Assembly: GCA_024635465.1 (NCBI GenBank)
Contig: JAGXIS010000049.1
Coordinates: 1 to 6,047 of the forward strand
DNA from: Bacteroidota bacterium
GTDB lineage: Bacteria; Bacteroidota; Rhodothermia; Balneolales; Balneolaceae
Direction: 5' to 3'
Length of the DNA stretch: 6,047 bases
Below, in pieces: positions 1 through 5,678 of the stretch (its first letter is position 1; the number at the start of each line of letters is the position of its first letter). The notes beneath the pieces are model-generated. The model did no database searches and had not been told where the DNA came from. It worked only from the letters and a program-made list of their open reading frames with translations. The translations under genes were made by a program, and so were the position numbers.

Positions 1-1124
1 AATTCAATGGATTTCAGAGTTTCTTTATCTATTGCTTCTTTAAAAGTTTCAATAGCCTCCGGATCATACGCACGTAACTTTACACCCAACTCTGCTAACT
101 CTTTTGTGATATAGAGTGATGGCGCCTCACGGATATCATCAGTTTCGGGCTTAAAAGAGAGCCCCCAAATCCCAACAGTTAATCCCTCCAGTTTCCCTTT
201 GTAATACTCTTTCATTTTCTCAACGATTGATATTTTCTGCAACTCATTCACTCTCATTACAGAGTCCAGAATTTTAAAATCATATCCATATTCACCGGCC
301 GTATGGTGGATAGCCTGAACATCTTTTGGAAAACAACTGCCTCCATATCCAATACCCGCAAATAAAAATCTCTTTCCTATTCTTGAATCTGAACCAATAC
401 CGGCACGAACATTATCCACATCTGCACCTACTTTTTCACAGATATTTGCAATCTCATTCATGAATGTGATTTTTGTTGCCAACATTGCATTAGCAGCATA
501 TTTAGTCAATTCTGAACTACGTTCATCCATGACGATAATCGGATTCCCACTTCTTACGAATGGCTCATACAACTCTCTCATTAAATCTGCCGCACGATTA
601 CTTCTGGTGCCAACCACTACCCTTTCAGGCTTCATAAAATCTTCTACAGCTGCTCCCTCTCTTAAAAACTCCGGATTTGAAACTACATCGAATTCTTGAT
701 CGGTCTTGGCAGAAATTTTTTCATGGACTTTATCAGCCGTCCCAACAGGTACAGTACTCTTGTTTACTATGACACGATAACCGGGATATTTATTAAATAG
801 ATCCCCTAATTCATCCGCAACATTAAGTACAAAACTTAAATCAGCCTGTCCATTTGCACCGGGTGGTGTTGGCAAGCATAAAAAAAGTATTTCACTCTCT
901 TGAAAAGTCTTATCAAGATCTGTAGTAAATGAAAGTCTTCTCTCACGTATAGCACGATCAAATACATGATTCAATCCCGGTTCATAAATGGGAACTTTTC
1001 CACTTCTCATCTGCTCCACTTTATTCGCATCAATATCGACACAGGTAACTTGATTTCCACTATCTGCGAAACAAGTACCCGTCACTAATCCAACATATCC
1101 GGTACCAACAACTCCGATCTTCAT
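1..1124 (-). CDS. ugd: UDP-glucose 6-dehydrogenase, C-terminus cut by window edge
   Basis: Oxidises UDP-glucose to UDP-glucuronate in two NAD+-dependent steps in the cytoplasm, supplying uronic acid for envelope or capsular polysaccharide. Reading leftward from ATG at 1124, 374 codons are visible. An N-terminal Rossmann motif GTGYVG lies at residues 7-12 and a PTPP loop at 85-88. The NKSTVPVGT segment is at 121-129 and NPEFLREG at 150-157. The central dimerisation helix carries K208 and N212, and the catalytic cysteine is C264 within GYGGSCFPKD. The C-terminal NAD/UDP-sugar domain opens with GLSFKPETDD at 321-330. All residues expected for catalysis are present. Family members are usually about 430-450 residues, so roughly 60-75 residues probably lie beyond base 1. 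The start is fixed by the Rossmann strand beginning at residue 2. The gene begins 5 bases after greA ends, with only a weak purine stretch (AGAAAGA) upstream, so the two are probably cotranscribed. A GDP-mannose dehydrogenase is a less likely alternative. Confidence 0.95.
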   Translation of the reverse strand, partial: MKIGVVGTGYVGLVTGTCFADSGNQVTCVDIDANKVEQMRSGKVPIYEPGLNHVFDRAIRERRLSFTTDLDKTFQESEILFLCLPTPPGANGQADLSFVLNVADELGDLFNKYPGYRVIVNKSTVPVGTADKVHEKISAKTDQEFDVVSNPEFLREGAAVEDFMKPERVVVGTRSNRAADLMRELYEPFVRSGNPIIVMDERSSELTKYAANAMLATKITFMNEIANICEKVGADVDNVRAGIGSDSRIGKRFLFAGIGYGGSCFPKDVQAIHHTAGEYGYDFKILDSVMRVNELQKISIVEKMKEYYKGKLEGLTVGIWGLSFKPETDDIREAPSLYITKELAELGVKLRAYDPEAIETFKEAIDKETLKSIE

Positions 1125-1129
1125 CTATC

Positions 1130-1600
1130 TTATCTTTCTATTTTTAAAATTTCCAATTCCAATTCGCCGGCAGGTATTTTTACCGTTACAACATCACCCA
1201 CTTCTTTTCCAAGTATGCCCCTGCCAATGGGTGAATCAATTGAGATTTTACCTAATTTAAAATCTGCTTCATCCTTAGAAACCAACGTGTACTTCATCTC
1301 TTTATCAACATTTCTATTAAGTATGGTTACCGTAGACAATACATATGCTTTTGAATCATCAATTTCCCTATCATCAATGATCGTAGCAGTAGCCAGCGTA
1401 TTGTCAAGCTCTGCAATTTTCTTTTCCAGATGACCCTGAGCCTCTTTTGCAGCATCATATTCCGCATTTTCACTCAAATCACCTTTTGATCTGGCTTCAG
1501 CAATCTCATTTGCAATCTCTCTTCTGCCTCGAATTTTTAAGTCTTTCAACTCATTTTCCAGACGTTCATAGCCTTCCTTGGAAAGATAGTTCTTTTTCAT
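1130..1600 (-). CDS. greA: Transcription elongation factor GreA
   Basis: Rescues backtracked RNA polymerase by inserting a coiled coil into the secondary channel and stimulating cleavage of the extruded RNA 3' end. The protein has 156 residues, a normal length for the family. Residues 1 to about 75 form the antiparallel coiled coil. Its tip carries the signature ARSKGDLSENAEYDAAKE at 36-53, with the acidic pair D41 and E44 that positions the catalytic Mg2+. The C-terminal FKBP-like domain contains the conserved SIDSPIGRGILGK stretch at 120-132 followed by VGDVVTVKIPAGE. The ATG at 1600 fits the usual N-terminus MKKNYLSKEGYERL. No Shine-Dalgarno sequence is visible. A hairpin lies 29-57 bases upstream, and a candidate -7 element overlaps its far edge. 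The gene leads into ugd after 5 bases, an operon partner not functionally linked to it in any way I know. GreB is unlikely: the tip and C-terminal motifs are GreA-like. Confidence 0.97.
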   Translation of the reverse strand: MKKNYLSKEGYERLENELKDLKIRGRREIANEIAEARSKGDLSENAEYDAAKEAQGHLEKKIAELDNTLATATIIDDREIDDSKAYVLSTVTILNRNVDKEMKYTLVSKDEADFKLGKISIDSPIGRGILGKEVGDVVTVKIPAGELELEILKIER

Positions 1601-1629
1601 AACGAATCTTTATTCAACGTTTATAAACA

Positions 1630-1657
1630 GAAATAGCAGTCCTTCAACTGCTATCCC
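1630..1657 (-). terminator. Hairpin between the FGE gene and greA, candidate terminator
   Basis: A perfect 8-base inverted repeat (atagcagt at 1633-1640, actgctat at 1647-1654) encloses a 6-base loop. In the RNA read leftward the stem can extend to 11 pairs with two G-U pairs and a closing G-C. The RNA then continues into the U-rich run UUUCUGUUU, part of which the extended stem would occupy. An A-rich stretch (GAAAAAAATAG) precedes it. This fits an intrinsic terminator for the FGE gene, whose stop lies about 75 bases upstream. The tract is interrupted, so termination may be partial. Because the hairpin sits just upstream of greA, it could instead be a leader structure. On the + strand the T-run starts about 9 bases past the stem, a poor fit for a terminator in that direction. 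Confidence 0.55.
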
Positions 1658-1664
1658 AAATCTA
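1657..1664 (-). promoter_or_regulatory. Candidate Bacteroidota-type -7 promoter element for greA-ugd
   Basis: Read leftward this is TAGATTTG, an exact match to the TAnnTTTG -7 consensus of Bacteroidota primary sigma factor. A TTC, two of three bases of the -33 TTG, lies 20 bases upstream. Transcription would start near 1650-1653, giving a short leader of about 50 bases for greA. The start would fall inside the hairpin's first arm. AT-rich DNA produces such octamers by chance, so support is limited. Confidence 0.3.
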
Positions 1665-1732
1665 TTTTTTTCAAATTATTCTTAGAAGAGTAAAAATATG
1701 ATGATCTGCACTGTTTCCCAACCTTTTTTTAA

Positions 1733-2620
1733 TCAGATATCCATCACACCCCGAAATCCTACATGGAAGAGAGCATTGTCCGGCGGAGTGTGACTTCTGG
1801 ATGAAACACGATAACCATGACAGTAGGAAACATGACACATAAATGATCCTCCCTTCAATACTTTCTCACTCTGTGTAGCCGGTGTATACGGTTCATCACG
1901 TAGTGCATACGACCGATACCAATCTTCAGTCCACTCCCAAACATTACCACCCATATCGGTAAGGCCTAACTCTGTCACATTAAACTCGCCCACCGGCGAA
2001 GTCTGCAGATACCCGTCTTCAGCTACATTTTCTACCGGAAACACTCCATTCCAGGTGTTTGCCATATGCTCTCCATCTTCAATCAGGTTTTCGCCCCATG
2101 AGTAGAGTCCCATGCGATTATCCCCCCCTTTGGCGGCATGTTCCCACTCAATTTCAGTAGGGAGGCGTTTTCCGATCCACTCCAAATAGGCTACAGCATC
2201 ATTCCATGAAACCATTCTAACAGGGTGATCATCAATGGCCGGTTCCTGATCAGTACCATTGGGATATGCCCATGTTACACCATCAACCAATGCCCATTCA
2301 CCCCGTTCAAAATCAAAAACGACTCCATTCCCAAACGTTTCCGCTTCGGTAATATAACAGGTATCATCAATAAACTCCCTGAACTGCTTCACTGTAACCA
2401 AATTTTTATCCATCAGAAATGGCGAAACATGAGTCTCAAACACAGGCCTCTCATTAATGAGTCCATTTTGAGAACCAATGATAGTCGTTCCACCCTGTAC
2501 AAATACCATATCATCCGGAATTTCAATAGAATCCGTGTCAATCTTTTGCTCTGAATTACAACCTGCGGATATAATTATAACCGTTATCAACAGAAACTTA
2601 AGTGTTACTTTTTTATTCAA
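1733..2620 (-). CDS. Formylglycine-generating enzyme (SUMF1/FGE family), predicted lipoprotein
   Basis: Family members oxidise a cysteine in nascent or unfolded type I sulfatases to C-alpha-formylglycine, the catalytic aldehyde, using O2 and copper. The 295-residue protein begins with a short basic n-region (K3, K4), a hydrophobic core, and a lipobox SAGC ending at C21, so it should be lipid-anchored outside the cytoplasm. From about residue 37 onward it is one FGE-sulfatase domain. Visible landmarks are VSWNDA (137-142), KRLPTEIEWEHAAKGG (151-166), MANTWNGVFP (186-195), EDGY (201-204), GNVWEWTEDWY (225-235) and KGGSFMCHVSYCHGYR (256-271). C262 and C267 correspond to the human active-site cysteines C336 and C341. 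N188, T189, D202 and Y204 match the spacing of a known calcium site. This argues for a working enzyme rather than one of the many paralogues lacking the cysteines. The start is TTG at 2620: an in-frame TAA lies 9 bases upstream, and no ATG is available before the signal peptide. No sulfatase gene is in the window. A non-sulfatase substrate is possible. Confidence 0.9.
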   Translation of the reverse strand: MNKKVTLKFLLITVIIISAGCNSEQKIDTDSIEIPDDMVFVQGGTTIIGSQNGLINERPVFETHVSPFLMDKNLVTVKQFREFIDDTCYITEAETFGNGVVFDFERGEWALVDGVTWAYPNGTDQEPAIDDHPVRMVSWNDAVAYLEWIGKRLPTEIEWEHAAKGGDNRMGLYSWGENLIEDGEHMANTWNGVFPVENVAEDGYLQTSPVGEFNVTELGLTDMGGNVWEWTEDWYRSYALRDEPYTPATQSEKVLKGGSFMCHVSYCHGYRVSSRSHTPPDNALFHVGFRGVMDI

Positions 2621-2991
2621 AACTTTTTAATATCAATGTTTTACAAATACCATACTTCGACGTAATTCTACAAATCATATCCATTTCGAACCTATTTTAA
2701 GAAACACCTCAATTACATTCGTTCTGGTAGATCATAGTCCAAACCAAAATCTGCCTTGGTAATAGATCTCATATCTGTCTGTCCCAAGCCTGATTATAAT
2801 TGAAATCAATAGTCAATCGCAAAAATATCCGGTTGATTAACAACTAAAATTGCTTCACTTTTTTTCCGATCCGAATACAATTCACATTAATAATGAATAA
2901 ATGGATAGCTCATCACTAAAATTATTATCCTCACTCAAGATCACTTAAATTGAACAGATCATCTCAAACCTACAAAATCTTCTGAGTAGAA
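2621..2991. other. Divergent intergenic region, 371 bases, no intact gene
   Basis: This AT-rich gap separates the leftward FGE gene from the rightward methyltransferase gene and should hold the promoters for both. A self-complementary ATTATAAT at 2793-2800 supplies a perfect TATAAT on either strand. One leftward frame (2880 to 2713) looks protein-like but has stops at 2806-2808 and 2794-2796, so no intact gene is called. The stretch 2640-2710 and the final 100 bases before the methyltransferase show no recognisable RNA gene, long repeat or site. Confidence 0.6.
2793..2822 (-). promoter_or_regulatory. Candidate sigma70-like promoter for the FGE gene
   Basis: Read leftward, TTGCGA (2822-2817) and TATAAT (2798-2793) are separated by 18 bases, close to the general -35/-10 consensus. 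Transcription would start near 2786, leaving a long leader of about 165 bases before the TTG start. The match is decent by base count. However, Bacteroidota-type sigma factors prefer TTG/TAnnTTTG, and the leader is unusually long for this group, so this stays tentative. Confidence 0.25.
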
Positions 2992-3516
2992 TTGAAAAAA
3001 CTTAGCACCCGACAAATTCTCAATCGTAACAAATTGCGCAGTTCACCTCTGCGCAGCACTTTTGTTTTATGGCTTCACGATATACGAAGCATGCACAATG
3101 TAGGTGCTGCATTCAGATCCGCCGACGCTTTTGGCATCAAAGAACTCTGGCTCTCCGGTTTCACACCCACTCCCCCAAGACCTGAAATCTCAAAAACAGC
3201 AATCGGCGCCGAAGAGCACGTACCATGGAAACAGATCAAGGATAAAGAAAAAGCCATCATTGAATTAAAGAAACAAAATTACATCCTACTTGGTCTCGAA
3301 CAAACTGATCAGAGCATCATGATTCAAGATTATCAGATTAAAGAACAACCGATCTGCCTCATTCTAGGCAATGAGGTCACCGGAATTGATAGTAAACTTC
3401 TCCCCTATCTTGACGATTCTATAGAGATTCCTCAGTTCGGAATGAAGCACTCTCTCAACGTTTCAGTTGCAGCAGGCGTTGCACTCTACGCATTTCTTGA
3501 AAAATTTCTTAAATAA
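2992..3516 (+). CDS. TrmH/SpoU-family RNA 2'-O-methyltransferase
   Basis: Transfers a methyl group from S-adenosylmethionine to a ribose 2'-OH in tRNA or rRNA; the exact target cannot be read from sequence. The 174-residue protein is a single SPOUT (trefoil-knot) domain without the N-terminal substrate-binding extension of RlmB-type enzymes. Motif 1 is HNVGAAFRSADAFG (35-48) with N36 and R42. Motif 2 is LILGNEVTGI (123-132) with E128. Motif 3 is IEIPQFGMKHSLNVSVAAG (144-162) with S154 and N156. These are the catalytic and cofactor-binding positions known in TrmH. The start is TTG at 2992: an in-frame TGA lies 9 bases upstream, the next ATG (residue 34) would remove motif 1 context, and the resulting MKKLSTRQ resembles the family's usual N-terminus. 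No Shine-Dalgarno sequence is evident. The gene has a 125-base gap before metG and is probably its own transcription unit or reads through weakly. A tRNA Gm18-type activity is possible but unproven. Confidence 0.9.
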   Translation: MKKLSTRQILNRNKLRSSPLRSTFVLWLHDIRSMHNVGAAFRSADAFGIKELWLSGFTPTPPRPEISKTAIGAEEHVPWKQIKDKEKAIIELKKQNYILLGLEQTDQSIMIQDYQIKEQPICLILGNEVTGIDSKLLPYLDDSIEIPQFGMKHSLNVSVAAGVALYAFLEKFLK

Positions 3517-3542
3517 ATCCTAAATCGCTATAAGCATCTACA

Positions 3543-3576
3543 ATTATCAAACTCCTTCTGCAATTTGTTTGATGAT
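3543..3576 (+). terminator. Weak hairpin after the methyltransferase gene, candidate terminator
   Basis: attatcaaac (3543-3552) pairs with gtttgatgat (3567-3576), giving a 10-pair stem with one wobble and a 14-base loop. The following sequence, gttgtaatttt, is only moderately T-rich. The stem starts 27 bases after the methyltransferase stop, a normal distance for a terminator, but the AT-rich stem and broken T-run make it weak. It sits where the upstream element of the metG promoter would lie. Confidence 0.35.
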
Positions 3577-3580
3577 GTTG

Positions 3581-3588
3581 TAATTTTG
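3581..3588 (+). promoter_or_regulatory. Candidate Bacteroidota-type -7 promoter element for metG
   Basis: TAATTTTG matches the TAnnTTTG -7 consensus exactly and lies 53 bases before the metG ATG, giving an expected leader of roughly 45-50 bases. The upstream -33 TTG is not well placed: a CTG at 3558-3560 has a 20-base spacer, while the nearest suitable TTG at 3565 has only 13. Position and consensus match make it the best promoter candidate on this strand. Confidence 0.4.
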
Positions 3589-3641
3589 CTAACTGTGAAT
3601 CATTCACTGTTCATTCATTATTCCGGAATTTCACTGCTTTT

Positions 3642-5672
3642 ATGTCAAAACGAATATTAGTCACATCAGCACTACCTTATGCTAATGGACCCATTCACCT
3701 GGGGCATCTAGCCGGAGCATATCTGCCTGCTGATCTTTACACCCGATTCCAACGATTAAATAATCGTGATATCATCCACATTTGCGGATCAGATGAACAT
3801 GGTGTCCCAATCACCATCGCTGCTGAAAAGGAAGGTATTTCGCCTTGGGATATCATTAATCGATATCATACCGGAAACAAAGAAGTTTTTGAACGCTTTG
3901 GAATTGATTTCGACTATTTTGGCCGTACCAGTTCTGAGACTCATAAAAAAACGTCACAGGAGATTTTTCTGAATCTGCATGCACAGGGTATTTTCACAAA
4001 GAAAGCTCAAAAACAGCTTTATGATGAAGAAATGGATATGTTTCTTCCAGACAGATATGTAAAAGGCACTTGCCCAAATTGCGGTCACCCTGAAGCATAT
4101 GGTGATCAGTGCGAAAAGTGTGGCACATCCCTCTCTCCTACAGATTTGATCGATCCTATAAGTGCCATATCCGGCAATAAGCCAATTATCAAAGAAACCG
4201 AACACTGGTTTATTCCTCTTGGTGATTTTCAAGATCGACTGCAGGATTGGATTGATAGTAAAAAAGATTGGAAAACAAACGTATTGGGTCAATGTAAGAG
4301 CTGGCTTGATACGGGACTTGGCGACCGCGCCGTCACCAGAGACTTAACCTGGGGTGTTCCCGTACCACTTCCCGATGCCGATGGGAAAGTACTCTATGTC
4401 TGGTTTGATGCACCCATCGGTTATATTTCGGCTACTAAAGAGTGGGCCGAATCAAAAGGTGATCCCGATTTATGGAAATCCTATTGGCAGAATGACGAGA
4501 CATCACTGATCCACTTTATCGGAAAAGATAATATTGTATTTCACTGCATCATGTTTCCAGCAACTCTTATGCAGCATGGTGACTATATTCTCCCCGAGAA
4601 CGTTCCTGCAAATGAATTTCTAAATCTGGAAGGCCGTAAATTGAGTACTTCCAAAGGCTGGGCTGTATGGTTACATGAATATCTGGATGAGTTTGAACCC
4701 GATCTGCTTCGTTATGCTCTCGGTACAATTCTTCCGGAAGCTAAAGATTCTGATTTTTCCTGGAAAGATTTCCAAAGTAAAGTAAATAGCGAACTGGCTG
4801 ATATACTTGGTAATTTCATCTTTCGGACGATCAGTTTTACAGACCGCTTTTTTGATGGTGATGTACCGGAATTAAAAAACCCATCAGAACTTGATATTAA
4901 TACTCTTAATGAGATCTCGAATCAAAAAGAAAAAATTGAATCAGCTTATAACTCCTTCAAATTCAGAGAGGCTATTGCTGAGACGATGCATCTCGCCAGA
5001 ATTGGTAACAGATACTTTACAGAAACAGAACCCTGGAAAACAAGAAAAGAAAATCCTGAATTGTGTGGCAACACACTTCATATTTGTTTGCAGATCTCAG
5101 CAGCACTCTCTATTCTCTTTGAACCGGTATTACCAAATAAGATGCACTCACTCCGGAGACAACTGGGGCTTTCTGAAAAAATTTCCTGGGATCAGGTCAA
5201 TCCTGAATTACTAAAAGCCGGACAAAAAATTACACAAGACGAAATTCTTTTCGAAAAAATCGAAGATGAACGTGTCGAAGAGCAGATCAATAAATTAACC
5301 GAAAGAGCAGCCGATATGTCTCCTGAAAAAAAAGAATACATTCCTCTTAAAAAGGAGATCAATTTTAATAATTTTACAGCAATCGATGTCAGAGCCGGGA
5401 AAATTATAAAAGCTGAAAAAGTAGAAAAATCGAAGAAACTTCTTCAGATTACCGTGGATCTTGGTTTTGAAACAAGAACCATTTTATCAGGAATAGCAGA
5501 ATTCTTCAACGCCTCAGATTTAACCGGGCAAACCGTCTGTGTTGTTGCTAATCTTGCCCCCAAAAAAATGATGGGCATTGAGAGTAATGGCATGATTCTT
5601 ATGGGTGAAGATAGTGAAGGAGTCCTCCACTTTGTTGAAACAGACGCAGAACCCGGCAGCCCCGTCAATTAG
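3642..5672 (+). CDS. metG: Methionyl-tRNA synthetase
   Basis: Class I cytoplasmic synthetase that charges tRNA-Met, including the initiator, with methionine. The 676-residue protein is full length for the long MetG form. The Rossmann catalytic core begins with LVTSALPYANGPIHLGH, the HIGH signature being HLGH at 19-22. The connective-peptide domain has one four-cysteine zinc knuckle (C144, C147, C157, C160). WGVPVP (237-242) and VWFDAPIGY (253-261) line the core. The KMSKS-loop equivalent is KLSTS (333-337) followed by KGWAVWLHEYL, a variant I associate with Bacteroidota. The anticodon-binding helical domain spans about 370-540. A linker rich in charged residues leads to a C-terminal Trbp111/EMAPII-type tRNA-binding domain at about 574-676. 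The ATG at 3642 gives the standard N-terminus with no Shine-Dalgarno sequence. The next gene starts 6 bases after the stop, in the same frame, suggesting cotranscription. Nothing is missing or broken. Confidence 0.97.
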   Translation: MSKRILVTSALPYANGPIHLGHLAGAYLPADLYTRFQRLNNRDIIHICGSDEHGVPITIAAEKEGISPWDIINRYHTGNKEVFERFGIDFDYFGRTSSETHKKTSQEIFLNLHAQGIFTKKAQKQLYDEEMDMFLPDRYVKGTCPNCGHPEAYGDQCEKCGTSLSPTDLIDPISAISGNKPIIKETEHWFIPLGDFQDRLQDWIDSKKDWKTNVLGQCKSWLDTGLGDRAVTRDLTWGVPVPLPDADGKVLYVWFDAPIGYISATKEWAESKGDPDLWKSYWQNDETSLIHFIGKDNIVFHCIMFPATLMQHGDYILPENVPANEFLNLEGRKLSTSKGWAVWLHEYLDEFEPDLLRYALGTILPEAKDSDFSWKDFQSKVNSELADILGNFIFRTISFTDRFFDGDVPELKNPSELDINTLNEISNQKEKIESAYNSFKFREAIAETMHLARIGNRYFTETEPWKTRKENPELCGNTLHICLQISAALSILFEPVLPNKMHSLRRQLGLSEKISWDQVNPELLKAGQKITQDEILFEKIEDERVEEQINKLTERAADMSPEKKEYIPLKKEINFNNFTAIDVRAGKIIKAEKVEKSKKLLQITVDLGFETRTILSGIAEFFNASDLTGQTVCVVANLAPKKMMGIESNGMILMGEDSEGVLHFVETDAEPGSPVN

Positions 5673-5678
5673 TCTTTT

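Noticed and set aside
460..699. Open frame on the + strand, 79 codons
   Set aside because: It lies entirely opposite conserved ugd codons, including the NPEFLREG and KYAANAML segments, and has no recognisable domain.
1619..1628. 10-base palindrome gtttataaac upstream of greA
   Set aside because: It is short and AT-rich with no second copy seen in the window, so an operator role cannot be supported.
2225..2554. Open frame on the + strand, 109 codons
   Set aside because: It is antisense to the FGE domain, whose conserved motifs continue through the same bases; the translation resembles no family and starts with a run typical of shadow frames.
2814..2843. Imperfect hairpin in the divergent gap (tagtcaatc with ggttgatta)
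   Set aside because: Nine pairs with two wobbles and a 12-base loop in AT-rich DNA, no T-run and no adjacent gene end; not distinguishable from chance.
3954..4292. Open frame on the - strand, 112 codons
   Set aside because: It is antisense to the zinc-knuckle part of metG; the cysteines and core motifs of metG explain the constraint here.
4891..5214. Alternative + frame, 107 codons
   Set aside because: It is an out-of-frame shadow within the anticodon-binding domain of metG, with no independent start signal or family resemblance.
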